A stretch of DNA of 64,000 nt, from assembly GCF_003025035.1 (NCBI RefSeq), contig NZ_PYJN01000019.1, forward strand, positions 186,001-250,000. Direction: 5' to 3'. The DNA is from Rhizobium sp. SEMIA4064 (GTDB lineage: Bacteria > Pseudomonadota > Alphaproteobacteria > Rhizobiales > Rhizobiaceae). The position numbers and the translations under genes are program-made. The notes beneath the pieces are model-generated. The model was not told the DNA's origin. It did not search any database and saw nothing but the letters and a program-made list of their open reading frames with translations. Positions 1 to 8,173 of the stretch are shown piece after piece. Numbering within the stretch: position 1 is the stretch's first letter; every line of letters starts with the position of its first letter.

Positions 1-1
1 G

Positions 2-448
2 TATCCGCCGATCGGCGAGCGGGGCGTCGGCCCTGGACGGGCAGCAGCCTACGGCTATCGCATTCCGGATTATCTGGCCAAAGCCAATGCCGAACTCGTG
101 CTTGCCATCCAGGTCGAGACGGCGGAAGGGCTTGCCAATATCGCGGAGATCGCCGCGGTCGACGGCGTCGACGTCATCTTCATCGGCCCCGGCGACCTCT
201 CCGTCTCGATCGACGCCATGGGGCCAGCCGGCAAAGCCAAGCTCGACGCAGCCATCGAAACCATTGCGACAACCGCGCTCGCTGCCGGCCGCATAGTCGG
301 CATCTTCCGGCCATCGCCGGACGATATCGGCGCCTGGTCGACAGCCGGCATCAGTTTCTTCTTGCTGGCGAGCGACACCATGTTTTTAGGCGCAGGCCTC
401 GCCGCCGGAGTTGCCCAAGCGCGTCGGCAAGGCACACCGAAACAATAG
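2..448 (+). CDS. HpcH/HpaI-family aldolase, C-terminal part
   Basis: The reading frame is open from the window edge and ends at TAG 446-448, so the start lies outside. The first visible residues read YPPIGERGVGPGRAAAYGY, the conserved core of the HpcH/HpaI (2,4-dihydroxyhept-2-ene-1,7-dioate) aldolases, followed by IQVETAEG with the metal-binding Glu and FIGPGDLS with the usual loop. These class II aldolases cleave 4-hydroxy-2-oxo acids to pyruvate or related keto acids plus an aldehyde, using a divalent metal in the cytosol. The substrate cannot be told from the fragment. It converges on the anti-sigma gene 11 bases downstream. Confidence 0.88.
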   Translation, partial: YPPIGERGVGPGRAAAYGYRIPDYLAKANAELVLAIQVETAEGLANIAEIAAVDGVDVIFIGPGDLSVSIDAMGPAGKAKLDAAIETIATTALAAGRIVGIFRPSPDDIGAWSTAGISFFLLASDTMFLGAGLAAGVAQARRQGTPKQ

Positions 449-459
449 GACCACCGCGC

Positions 460-1266
460 CTAAAGACCTGCCGCGCGTGAAAAATTATCGCGGAAAGCGG
501 CAAGGTCGGGCGGGCTGACATCCGAAACCGCCCAGAAGACCAGCCCACCGCCGGACCATTCGACGAGATTATAGCCATCATGCATCGTCTCGCTCCGCTC
601 GACCTTTGCCCCCGGCCAGACGAAGAGATTGATGACGTGGCCATGGCGGCGATAGACGAGCGCGGCAACGACCCGGCCGTTGATGTAGTCCACCCGGCCG
701 CCGATCAGCGGAAAACCGTCGGCTGCAAGATCGACCACCGGCGGCGAGAAATCGATCTTGCCGTTGAACCATGGCTTGACCGTATGCTGATCGGATGTCT
801 GCACATCGACCAAATGGTTGGCGAGCATCGAGCGCACATGACTCGCGAGCAGTTCGTTCTGGATAGGCGCGTTCACCTGCGGATTGCCAAGCACAAGCAT
901 GAGGGTGGCGGCTAGGGCAGCCATCGACGGCATGAAGCTCCATTGTCCAAACAATTGCAGGCCGCGCCACCATGCATTTTCGCGGCGCCGTGTCCCCGGA
1001 GCCTGCGCTTGGCGCCGGGCTTCCTCAAGAGAAATGGCCGTCATGATACGTGCACGAACCTCATCGGGCGCTTTCCATTTGACACCGTCCCGGCCGACGA
1101 CCCGCTTCATGTCTTTGAGCCCTTCCAAGGCGGCGGTGCATTGCGGGCATGTCGCAAGATGCTGTTCGAATTGTATCGTGTGAACCGCATCGAGTTCGTC
1201 ATCCACGTAACAATGAAGGATCGTTTCCCATTCCGGGCAGCTTTCCGGGGTTTTCTCGCTCATCAT
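460..1266 (-). CDS. anti-sigma factor with N-terminal zinc-finger (zf-HC2) domain
   Basis: The N-terminus carries the zinc anti-sigma signature, His then HLATCPQC, which in this family holds Zn and the partner ECF sigma factor. A single hydrophobic segment near residue 110 (PSMAALAATLMLVLG) should anchor the protein in the inner membrane, leaving a C-terminal sensor part of about 140 residues in the periplasm. The ATG at 1266 is chosen because it overlaps the TGA of the sigma gene (ATGA), implying translational coupling, and has an AAGG about 9 bases upstream. Further in-frame starts upstream would run into the sigma gene. The signal sensed is unknown. Confidence 0.85.
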   Translation of the reverse strand: MMSEKTPESCPEWETILHCYVDDELDAVHTIQFEQHLATCPQCTAALEGLKDMKRVVGRDGVKWKAPDEVRARIMTAISLEEARRQAQAPGTRRRENAWWRGLQLFGQWSFMPSMAALAATLMLVLGNPQVNAPIQNELLASHVRSMLANHLVDVQTSDQHTVKPWFNGKIDFSPPVVDLAADGFPLIGGRVDYINGRVVAALVYRRHGHVINLFVWPGAKVERSETMHDGYNLVEWSGGGLVFWAVSDVSPPDLAAFRDNFSRAAGL

Positions 1267-1871
1267 GCGGCCCCGCCTTTCTCGCCCGATTGCCATGCCT
1301 CACAGAATTCACGCCTCGCCCTGGCAAGCCGCGACATCACGGTTCCGATCGGCACATCGGTGATATCGGCGATCTGGCGGTAGGACAGATTTTCCAGCTC
1401 CCGAAGCACCAGCACTTCCCGCGACAGGTCCACAAGAGAGTTGATGACCTGCCGGACCCGCTGCGACTCCGACTTGCGGATCAAGGCTGCCTCGGGCGAG
1501 TCCTCTTCGGAGGCAACGTCATGCGCGCCGCCGTATGGCCAGTCTTCGTCCTTCGCATCGTCCGCCGTCATTGGCGTCTCGAAACGAGCCTTTCGCCGGC
1601 CCTCGCTCAGCCAGACGTAGTAGCAGTTCCGGACGATGGCAAACATCCAAGCGCGGGGTTCACCGCCCCGATAGCCCTCGAAATTGCGATAGGCACGCAG
1701 GAACGCTTCCTGCACGATATCCTGCGCCGCATCGGCATCACGGCTCAGAAACCGCGCGAAATTATAGGCGGCATCCAGGTGCGGGACGACCGTATTCTGA
1801 AACCGCAACATCAGATCGCGCGATGCCGGCGAAAGACTTCCGACATTTTCGTGATGCATCGATTGCAGCAT
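1263..1871 (-). CDS. ECF (sigma-70 family) RNA polymerase sigma factor
   Basis: Region 2 is recognisable in DADAAQDIVQEAFLRAYRNF and the following RAWMFAIVRN, and region 4 in LSYRQIADITDVPIGTVMSR, a helix-turn-helix that reads the -35 element. There is no region 1 or 3, as expected for an ECF factor. The frame stays open to 2048, but residues before the Met at 1871 do not look like a sigma factor and no good ribosome site is visible, so the start (1871 or 1859) is uncertain. It is transcribed with its anti-sigma partner, divergently from the metallo-hydrolase operon at 2396, which is the likeliest target besides itself. Confidence 0.85.
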   Translation of the reverse strand: MLQSMHHENVGSLSPASRDLMLRFQNTVVPHLDAAYNFARFLSRDADAAQDIVQEAFLRAYRNFEGYRGGEPRAWMFAIVRNCYYVWLSEGRRKARFETPMTADDAKDEDWPYGGAHDVASEEDSPEAALIRKSESQRVRQVINSLVDLSREVLVLRELENLSYRQIADITDVPIGTVMSRLARARREFCEAWQSGEKGGAA

Positions 1872-2395
1872 CGGACCAACGGCATCGATCGCGACAGCCG
1901 AGCGTGGCTTTGCGAATGACACTAAGGATTGGCAGATAGAAGCGATAGCAGCCCGCATCCGGGTCATGGGGCGGCTCAACGCAGAAACGAAAACCGGCGG
2001 AGGCCGGTCGTCGAATGCGAAGAAGGCGAAATGGATATCCGTCGTCATGATCCCTGCATTGCTCCAGCGTCGGTTTCGGTCAGCTTAGGCCCAGATGCAA
2101 ATATTGCTCTTCATTCTCCAGATCGTTTCAGACGGCATTTTATTCTCACCGCCCGCAAATATTTTTCGTTGGCGGCAATGCCGCACAGCAGCACGTCCCT
2201 CACATGCCCTACTGTGCACCCGCTCACACAACCGCGCCAGCAGAATTAGGCTAGGTATATCAAAAACTTATCAGAAAGATGCGACGAACCGAGAATAATC
2301 CGCCGACAGCGGCGATCTCCTTCGACAGCGGAGGCATTGATTGATCCCTGTCCTCCGCTTCGCGTGGCGATGCCACTCAAAGAGGAGACAAGACA
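1872..2395. other. divergent intergenic region between the sigma gene and the metallo-hydrolase operon
   Basis: No convincing gene is seen on either strand apart from a possible N-terminal extension of the sigma factor up to 2048. The part from 2049 is AT-richer than its surroundings and should hold promoters in both directions. GCAAATATT occurs twice as a direct repeat (about 2098 and 2155), and a small CGCCG-ACAG-CGGCG hairpin lies near 2301. I could not identify a clear ECF-type promoter by eye. Confidence 0.5.
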
Positions 2396-3373
2396 ATGTT
2401 CAACATGACGCGCCGCACTGTTCTCAGCTCGGCCGCGGCAGCAGCCGCTTTCGGCCTGTCGGCGAAGCTGGAATTCCTCCCGTCGCTGGCCAAGGCCGCA
2501 ACACCGCTTGAACCGGAAGTCGGTTTCTATCGCTATAAGGTCGGGGATGTCGAAGTCACCGCCATTTATGACGGCATCTGGCGCAAGCCGCATGATCCCG
2601 CCTTCATCAAGAACGCCTCCGTCGAGGATACCAAGCAGGCGCTGGCCGCCGCCGGCCAAACCACCGAATTCATGCCCATTCCGCTCACCGTCGTCGTCCT
2701 GAAGATCGGCGACCGGCTGATCATGATGGATGCGGGCTCAGGCGTCGGCCAATGGCAGGCCAATGCCACCCATCTGCCCGCCAACATGGCCGCCGCCGGC
2801 ATCGACTACAAGAACATCGACACGGTGATCATCTCGCATTTCCATCCCGATCATGTCTGGGGCCTGATGGAAAAAGGCACGAATGAACCGGTTTTTGCCC
2901 ATGCCGAGCTCATCACAAACGCCGACGAATTCAATTGGTGGACGGCGCCCGACCGGGTCGACAAGCTCGCCGCGGGCCGCAAGGACGCTGGAAAACGCAT
3001 CGGCGCCGTCTTTCCAAAATGGAATAACTGGAAACTGGTCGGCGATGGCGCGGAAGTAGCTCCCGGCGTTCACCTCGTCGCCGCACCCGGCCATACGCCC
3101 GGCCATTCCACCTTCCTTGTCGCTTCGGGCAAGGAACAGCTACTCGTCTCCGCCGACATCATGTACGTGCCGGCGCTGCTCGCTCCTCATCCGGATTGGG
3201 AGGGGAGCTACGATCAGGACGGGCCGGCGGCCGTGGTCACGCGCCGCAAGCTGGTCGATCGCATCATCGCCGACAACATCAAAATCTGCGGCTCGCACTT
3301 CCCCTTCCCGGGCTCCGGCACCTTCGTGAAGGACGGCAATGCCTATGGTTTCACCCCGACAACACAGGCCTGA
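2396..3373 (+). CDS. exported metallo-beta-lactamase-fold hydrolase
   Basis: The protein begins with a Tat-like signal (TRRTVL, then an Ala-rich stretch to about residue 35), so it is probably exported folded. The zinc motif SHFHPDH is at residues 147-153, with later metal ligands in HTPGHS (near 232) and SADIMY (near 253). This is the full MBL-fold set used by lactonases, glyoxalase II-like and other hydrolases, so the substrate remains open. AGGAG lies about 8 bases before ATG 2396. It leads a three-gene operon with a TPR protein and a DoxX protein and faces the ECF sigma pair, which suggests an envelope or oxidative stress role. That role is inferred from context only. Confidence 0.85.
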   Translation: MFNMTRRTVLSSAAAAAAFGLSAKLEFLPSLAKAATPLEPEVGFYRYKVGDVEVTAIYDGIWRKPHDPAFIKNASVEDTKQALAAAGQTTEFMPIPLTVVVLKIGDRLIMMDAGSGVGQWQANATHLPANMAAAGIDYKNIDTVIISHFHPDHVWGLMEKGTNEPVFAHAELITNADEFNWWTAPDRVDKLAAGRKDAGKRIGAVFPKWNNWKLVGDGAEVAPGVHLVAAPGHTPGHSTFLVASGKEQLLVSADIMYVPALLAPHPDWEGSYDQDGPAAVVTRRKLVDRIIADNIKICGSHFPFPGSGTFVKDGNAYGFTPTTQA

Positions 3374-3392
3374 AAGCTCAAGGAGACCTATC

Positions 3393-3854
3393 ATGATCAA
3401 ATACGCAATCTTTGGCGCCGCCAGCCTTTGCGCCGCCATCATCCTTCCCGCAGCCGTCGCGCTCCCGGCTTTTGCCGTCGACAACATGGAAACCACGGAT
3501 GCGCCAGACCTGACCTCCGTTCGCGCCAAGATCAACGCGAAGGACTACACCGGAGCATTGGCCGAACTCCGCGGCCTGGCGGAGGATCATCAGCAGGCCG
3601 ATGTCTATAATCTTCTGGGCTTCACGCTCCGAAAGACCGGCGATTTCCAGACCTCGCTGACCTACTACACCAAGGCCCTGGAACTGCAGCCCGATCATAA
3701 GGGCGCACGCGAATATCTCGGCGAACTCTATGTCGAGACCGGCAACATGGACAAAGCAAAGGAACAACTGGCGACGCTAAAGCAACTTTGCCCCAGCGGC
3801 TGCGAGGAATTGGAGGACCTGCAAAAGGCGATCGACACCAAGACTGTCAACTAA
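3393..3854 (+). CDS. secreted tetratricopeptide-repeat protein
   Basis: The start at 3393 follows AAGGAG by about 7 bases. Residues 1-27 form a Sec signal peptide ending in ALPAFA. About 125 residues follow with at least two TPR units (around YNLLGFTLRKTGDFQTSLTY and the next GAREYLGELYVETGNMDKA). Two cysteines near the C-terminus (CPSGC) could form a periplasmic disulfide. TPR domains bind other proteins. The tight spacing after the metallo-hydrolase (19 bases) points to a shared transcript and perhaps a shared complex. Confidence 0.82.
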   Translation: MIKYAIFGAASLCAAIILPAAVALPAFAVDNMETTDAPDLTSVRAKINAKDYTGALAELRGLAEDHQQADVYNLLGFTLRKTGDFQTSLTYYTKALELQPDHKGAREYLGELYVETGNMDKAKEQLATLKQLCPSGCEELEDLQKAIDTKTVN

Positions 3855-3916
3855 TCCGAGAAAGCAGTGCCTGCGAAGCGGAACGATGCCTCGCAGGCAC
3901 ATTTGGAGGTGATGAG

Positions 3917-4393
3917 ATGGACTATTTGGAAAATGCAAATGTCGTGCATCCAATGGACATAACACTTCTGGCCGGTCGGCTCTTGCTCGCCTGGATATTC
4001 CTGCATGAGGGCGTGGCGCTGGCGCTCAATTTCGACGCCGCTGTCATCGCCATGGCGAAGCTTGGTGTTTCCGAGTTGCTGGTGGTTGCTGTGATTGCGT
4101 TGCAGCTTGCGGCGGGTCTTTCGATAGCCCTCGGTCTGTTGACCCGCCTCGGCGCCTTGTCGCTCGGGCTCTTCTGCCTGTCGACGGCGTTGATGTTCCA
4201 CAACGATTTCGCCAACCACAACGAAATCCTGCATTTCGAAAAGGACTTGGCGATCGCCGGCGGCATGTTCGTTCTGGTGACAGCAGGTGCTGGGGCACTG
4301 TCCGTGGATCGCTTCCTCGAACGCCGCATCATGGCCTTGAGCGACAAGTCCGGCAAACCGCTGCGCCGCGCGGTCGAGAGAGGCATTCTGTGA
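3917..4393 (+). CDS. DoxX-family membrane protein
   Basis: The start at 3917 follows GGAGGT by 7 bases. The protein of 158 residues has four hydrophobic helices (about residues 13-30, 45-65, 70-88 and 110-130), with the LAGRLLLAWIFLHEG opening and LGLLTRLGALSLGLFC typical of DoxX/YphA proteins. Relatives act with oxidoreductases at the membrane or in envelope redox balance, but no reaction is established here. It is the last gene of the metallo-hydrolase operon and is followed by a strong hairpin. Confidence 0.8.
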   Translation: MDYLENANVVHPMDITLLAGRLLLAWIFLHEGVALALNFDAAVIAMAKLGVSELLVVAVIALQLAAGLSIALGLLTRLGALSLGLFCLSTALMFHNDFANHNEILHFEKDLAIAGGMFVLVTAGAGALSVDRFLERRIMALSDKSGKPLRRAVERGIL

Positions 4394-4427
4394 ATGCCTC
4401 AGACATATCCACCCGCGTGAAATTCCT

Positions 4428-4477
4428 GTCGAAAACAGCCTATCACGCGCTGTTTTCGACATTTTCGTCGATTTTTT
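4428..4477 (+). terminator. rho-independent terminator after the DoxX gene
   Basis: Perfect 12-base arms GTCGAAAACAGC (4428-4439) and GCTGTTTTCGAC (4449-4460) enclose a 9-base loop. They are followed by ATTTTCGTCGATTTTTT. The hairpin sits 34 bases after the DoxX stop and before the next promoter region. Confidence 0.75.
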
Positions 4478-4487
4478 AAGCTTAAAA
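4474..4487. promoter_or_regulatory. palindromic operator candidate, motif 1 copy A
   Basis: TTTTAAGCTTAAAA is a perfect 14-base palindrome about 115 bases before the aminotransferase start. Near copies lie at 9794, 17727, 24916 and 25044, all in promoter regions of the same catabolic island. The symmetry and size suit a dimeric regulator of MarR type. Binding is inferred, not shown. Confidence 0.6.
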
Positions 4488-4602
4488 CTTTTTCCTTGAA
4501 ATACGTCTCATTTTGGATAACCATCCCATAATGAAGGGCAATCCGAGCACTGTCATTCGCGGCGGAACGACCCTTTGACATCAGGATTTCAGGAAAAGTT
4601 CC

Positions 4603-5808
4603 TTGTCTCTTCCATCACAGAGCTTGTCAGAGACGACACGCAGCCGAAACGCCTTCGAGGGCATTCGCGCCCAGATCCGTGACCTGCGCACCGACAATAT
4701 CGCTGTGCTTGCCAAGCGTGCTCGCGAGCTTGGCGGCGTCATTCCGCTATGGTTCGGCGAAGGCGACCTGGTAACACCGGCCTTCATTCGCGACGCCGCC
4801 AAGAAGGCGCTCGACGATGGCCAGACCTTCTATGTGCCGAACATGCGCGGCCTACCGACGCTGAACGAAGCTCTTTCCGACTATCAGACCCAATGGCACG
4901 GTCGCCCGATCCCCATCGAGCGCACCACCGTCGCCCCCGGAGGCATGCAGGCGCTCTACATGGCGCTGGAATTGCTGGTCGATGTCGGCACCAATGTCGT
5001 CTATGTCGCGCCGCAATGGCCCAACATCCACAACGCCATCCATCTGATCGGCGGCGAGCCGCGCCCCGTGTCGCTCGATTTCGATACCGATTGGCGGCTC
5101 GATCTCGACAAGCTCTTCGCTCGCTGCGATGCCCGCACCCGCGCCATCTTCCTGTCGACCCCTGCCAATCCGACCGGGTGGACCGCTACACGCGAGGAGA
5201 TGCAGGCGCTGCTCGATTTCAGCCGCCGCACCGGCATCTGGATCATTTCAGACGAAGTCTATGCCCGCCTCTATTTCGACGGAGAAATTGCACCCTCGAT
5301 CCTCCAGGTAGCCGAAGATGGCGATCGGGTGATTGCCGTCAACAGTTTCTCCAAGGCCTGGGCGATGACCGGCTGGCGCGTCGGCTGGCTGACGCACCCT
5401 TCTGATATTGCCGACCAACTCGGCGCCATGACGCAATACGTAAACAGCGGCACATCGGCGATGACCCAGGCGGGTGCTGCCGCGGCGATACGCGAAGGTG
5501 AGCCGCTGGTTGCCGAAATCCGGGCCAGAATCAAAGCCGGCCTCGATCTCGCCTATGAGAAGCTGCCGCAGATACCTGGGATCATCCTGCCGGAAAAACC
5601 GCGCGGCGGCATGTATGCTTTCTTCGCGCTAGAGGGCGAAGCCGATGCGACCGCAGTCTGCGAGCGTATTCTGGAAACAGCACGCGTTGGCCTGGCACCC
5701 GGCTATCATTTCGGGGAATCGTCACGCGCATTCCTGCGGATGTGCACATTCCGCGATACCGGGCAGATGCGAATTGCACTCGATCGTATGGTCGACGCGA
5801 TGAAATGA
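4603..5808 (+). CDS. class I/II pyridoxal-phosphate aminotransferase
   Basis: The fold-type I aminotransferase motifs are all present: NPTGW at about 189, ISDEVY with the PLP-ring Asp at about 217, and SFSKAWAMTGWRVGW with the Schiff-base Lys at about 251. The 401-residue length is normal. The start is a TTG at 4603 with AGGA 8 bases upstream; no ATG fits near the N-terminus. Such enzymes transfer an amino group from an amino acid to 2-oxoglutarate or pyruvate. Motif 1 copy A upstream and the indolepyruvate oxidoreductase in the same island suggest an aromatic amino acid such as tryptophan as substrate, but the sequence alone does not settle it. Confidence 0.88.
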   Translation: MSLPSQSLSETTRSRNAFEGIRAQIRDLRTDNIAVLAKRARELGGVIPLWFGEGDLVTPAFIRDAAKKALDDGQTFYVPNMRGLPTLNEALSDYQTQWHGRPIPIERTTVAPGGMQALYMALELLVDVGTNVVYVAPQWPNIHNAIHLIGGEPRPVSLDFDTDWRLDLDKLFARCDARTRAIFLSTPANPTGWTATREEMQALLDFSRRTGIWIISDEVYARLYFDGEIAPSILQVAEDGDRVIAVNSFSKAWAMTGWRVGWLTHPSDIADQLGAMTQYVNSGTSAMTQAGAAAAIREGEPLVAEIRARIKAGLDLAYEKLPQIPGIILPEKPRGGMYAFFALEGEADATAVCERILETARVGLAPGYHFGESSRAFLRMCTFRDTGQMRIALDRMVDAMK

Positions 5809-5885
5809 CGGTCCCCCACATTGGCGGACCGGCAATACCCGCGGGCAGATGGCGCCGGCGGTCATAACCAGAGGGAGACAACCAA

Positions 5886-6683
5886 ATGAATTTTACCCGT
5901 CGTAATCTACTGGTCCTGGCGACCGTCGTCGGCATGGCCGGCGGAAGCCACTTTGCCTATGCCGCCGATGTGCTGAATGTCGGCTCCTACCCGAACAACC
6001 CGCCCTTCGAATACAAGACCGACAGCGGTACCTTCGAAGGCTTCGAGGTCGATATCGTCAACGAAGCCGCCAAGCGCGCCGGCATGACGACCAATATCGC
6101 CGACTACGGCTTCCAGGCCCTGTTTGCCGCCACCAGCTCCAAGCGCATCGATGTGGCGATCTCCTCGATCACCATCACGCCGGAACGTCTGAAATCGCAG
6201 TCCTTCACGCAGCCCTACTACGACTCCGATATGGGCATCGCCACCAAGGGCGGCAGCGCAATCAAGGGTCTCGCCGATCTCAAGGGCAAGACCATCGGCG
6301 TCCTTTCCGGCTCGACCGGCGAGAAGTGGGTCAACGACAACAAGGCTGCTAACGGCTTCGCCGACGTCAAAGGCTACAACTCGCAGCAGGATATGTTCCT
6401 CGATCTCGGCGCCGGCCGCATCGATGCAGTCGTCAGCGACATTCCCGGCATGCAATATCTCTTCGTCAAGACCAAGGGCTTTGCGATCAAGGACCGCATC
6501 AAGACCGGCGAACAGTATGGCCTGATGATGACCAAGGACTCGCCGCTCGTCGCCAAGATCAACGACGCCATCACGGCAATGAAGAAAGACGGCACGTTGG
6601 AAAAGATCCACGAAAAGTGGTTCGGCAGCAAAGCACCCGCAGGCTCCTCCACTGTCACCGAAATGCCTATCCCCAAGGCGTGA
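5886..6683 (+). CDS. amino-acid-type ABC transporter substrate-binding protein
   Basis: After a signal sequence of about 26 residues (TRRNLL, cleaved after AYA), the mature part opens with LNVGSYPNNPPFEY and GFEVDIVNEAAKRAG. This is the ligand-binding start of family 3 solute-binding proteins for polar amino acids and related compounds. The 265-residue length is typical. GAGGGAGA precedes ATG 5886. It follows the aminotransferase by 77 bases and is followed by a hairpin and a permease gene. No matching ATPase gene is adjacent, so the ATPase must come from elsewhere or be shared. Confidence 0.9.
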   Translation: MNFTRRNLLVLATVVGMAGGSHFAYAADVLNVGSYPNNPPFEYKTDSGTFEGFEVDIVNEAAKRAGMTTNIADYGFQALFAATSSKRIDVAISSITITPERLKSQSFTQPYYDSDMGIATKGGSAIKGLADLKGKTIGVLSGSTGEKWVNDNKAANGFADVKGYNSQQDMFLDLGAGRIDAVVSDIPGMQYLFVKTKGFAIKDRIKTGEQYGLMMTKDSPLVAKINDAITAMKKDGTLEKIHEKWFGSKAPAGSSTVTEMPIPKA

Positions 6684-6709
6684 TCAAAAGATCAATTCTC
6701 TCGATCTCT

Positions 6710-6732
6710 ACGCCGGCCCCTTCGGCCGGCGT
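6710..6732 (+). promoter_or_regulatory. intercistronic hairpin between binding protein and permease
   Basis: The perfect 9-base arms ACGCCGGCC and GGCCGGCGT enclose a 5-base loop, 27 bases after the binding-protein stop. No T-run follows. Such hairpins commonly stabilise the upstream message or reduce read-through, so that the binding protein is made in excess over the permease. That role here is inferred. Confidence 0.6.
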
Positions 6733-6775
6733 AATTGTGCTAACCTTCATTCTGTTCCGCCTCATGGGAGTGCCA

Positions 6776-7450
6776 ATGTCGCTCGTCGATACTTTCTTCA
6801 ATTCCGACGTCATGATTTCGGCCTTCCCCCAATTGCTGCGCGGTCTCTGGATGACGCTGGCGCTTGGCGTGGTCAGCATCGTCATCGGCGTTTTGGGCGG
6901 CCTCGTCGTCAGCCTGATCCGGCTCTATGCGCCGAAGCCGTTCCGGCTGCTAATGGTCGCCTATATCGACATCATGCGCGCCATGCCGATGCTGGTCGTG
7001 CTGATCCTGATCTATTACGCCCTACCCTTTATCGGTATCAGCTTCTCGGCCTGGTGGTCCGCGATCCTGGGCTTCTCAATCGTTCTAGCTGCCTATTCGG
7101 CGGAAGTCTTCCGCTCGGGCATCGAAAGCGTGCCTCGCGGCCAGTTCGAGGCGGCTGCTGCCCTCGGCATTCCATTCTTGGTGACGCTCTATAAGGTCGT
7201 GCTGCCGCAGGCGATCCGCATCGTCATTCCGCCGACCACCAGCAACTGCGTCTCGATGTTCAAGGATACGTCGCTCGCCTCGACCGTGGCTCTGCCGGAG
7301 CTTCTGAAAGAAGGACAGAACGCGCAGGGCTTTTATGCCAACCCTTCGCCGCTGATCATGGCCGCGCTGATCTATATCATCCTGCTCTGGCCGATGGTGC
7401 GGCTCGTGAGCGTGCTCGAAAAGAGGTTCAAGAGCGAGAAGGCGCACTAA
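6776..7450 (+). CDS. amino-acid-type ABC transporter permease
   Basis: The 224-residue protein has about five membrane helices and the HisM/GlnP-type permease domain. The coupling-loop motif appears as EAAAALGIPFLVTLYKVVLP, which contacts the ATPase. LRGLWMTLALGVVSIVIG near the N-terminus is also characteristic. GGGAG lies 5 bases before ATG 6776; the frame is open further upstream but would overlap the hairpin. Only one permease is encoded, so it may act as a homodimer. The neighbouring binding protein is its obvious partner. Confidence 0.9.
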   Translation: MSLVDTFFNSDVMISAFPQLLRGLWMTLALGVVSIVIGVLGGLVVSLIRLYAPKPFRLLMVAYIDIMRAMPMLVVLILIYYALPFIGISFSAWWSAILGFSIVLAAYSAEVFRSGIESVPRGQFEAAAALGIPFLVTLYKVVLPQAIRIVIPPTTSNCVSMFKDTSLASTVALPELLKEGQNAQGFYANPSPLIMAALIYIILLWPMVRLVSVLEKRFKSEKAH

Positions 7451-7510
7451 GCAAGTCCAGGAAAGCCCGCAGCAGTTTTCCGTCCGGAAGTCCCAGAGAA
7501 CAAACAGATA

Positions 7511-7547
7511 GAGCGGTGCTGAGATTCCGTGAAAAGCTGTACCGCTC
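7511..7547. terminator. weak inverted repeat between convergent genes
   Basis: GAGCGGT at 7511-7517 pairs with ACCGCTC at 7541-7547, with an inner GCT/AGC pair. It lies between the convergent permease and MarR genes, where a bidirectional terminator would be expected. There is no T-run, so the call is tentative. Confidence 0.35.
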
Positions 7548-7559
7548 CAAACGCAGCCA

Positions 7560-8075
7560 TCAGTCGAAGGCGGCGCCCGACAGGTGATTGTTCACGGACG
7601 ATTTCACCCCGCCAATATCCTTCCAGAGTTCAACGATGATGGCGGGATCGACGTCGGCCATCATGTCTCGCAGCCACCCCTCATGAGCGGCGGCCATGAC
7701 CGTGAACAGCTCCTCGCCCTTCTTCGTCAGCTTGGCGACAGTTACGCGCCGGTCGCCGTCAGGCGTCTCGCGCAGCACCAGGCCGTCCGTTTCCAGCCGT
7801 TCGACCAATCCCGTCACGTTGCCGTTGGTGACCATCGTGCGTTTGGAAAGTTCGCCCAGCCGCAGACCGTCTCGCTCGCGATAAAGCTGCGCCATCAGGT
7901 CGAATTGCGGCAGTGTCGCGCCGAATTCGTTGCGAAGCCGGCGGCGGATTTCCTGCGATATCAGCTTTGTGGTCGACAGCATGCGCAGCCAAAGCCGCAG
8001 TTCCTGTTTCTTGCCTTCCTGCGTGCCCTGGACGATGATTTCCAGATCGACGGTTCCACTTTCGGACTCTGCCAT
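7560..8075 (-). CDS. MarR-family transcriptional regulator (island regulator 1)
   Basis: The 171-residue protein has the winged helix-turn-helix of MarR proteins: LRLGELSKRTMVTNGNVTGL is the recognition region, LVLRETPDGDRRVTVAKLT the wing with its Asp-Arg-Arg, and flanking helices form the dimer interface. MarR proteins usually repress catabolic or efflux genes until an aromatic ligand binds. A TTGCAATTTCATATAT motif lies 22 bases upstream of its start and recurs before the isatin-hydrolase-like gene and before iorA. This suggests autoregulation plus control of those units. Confidence 0.88.
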   Translation of the reverse strand: MAESESGTVDLEIIVQGTQEGKKQELRLWLRMLSTTKLISQEIRRRLRNEFGATLPQFDLMAQLYRERDGLRLGELSKRTMVTNGNVTGLVERLETDGLVLRETPDGDRRVTVAKLTKKGEELFTVMAAAHEGWLRDMMADVDPAIIVELWKDIGGVKSSVNNHLSGAAFD

Positions 8076-8097
8076 GATGTCAGCTCAAATCATCGCG

Positions 8098-8117
8098 TTG
8101 CAATTTCATATATGAAC
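8098..8117. promoter_or_regulatory. operator candidate, motif 2 copy A
   Basis: TTGCAATTTCATATATGAAC lies just upstream of MarR regulator 1. Its first 16 bases match copy B at 9964 in 15 of 16 positions, and copy C at 17480 shares TTGCAA, TCATAT and GAAC. Position next to a MarR gene suggests an autoregulatory site. Confidence 0.6.
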
Positions 8118-8173
8118 GGTCTACGGAGCAATATTTCAAATGTCAAAGGTTTACGCACCAAGCTCGAAGACCG

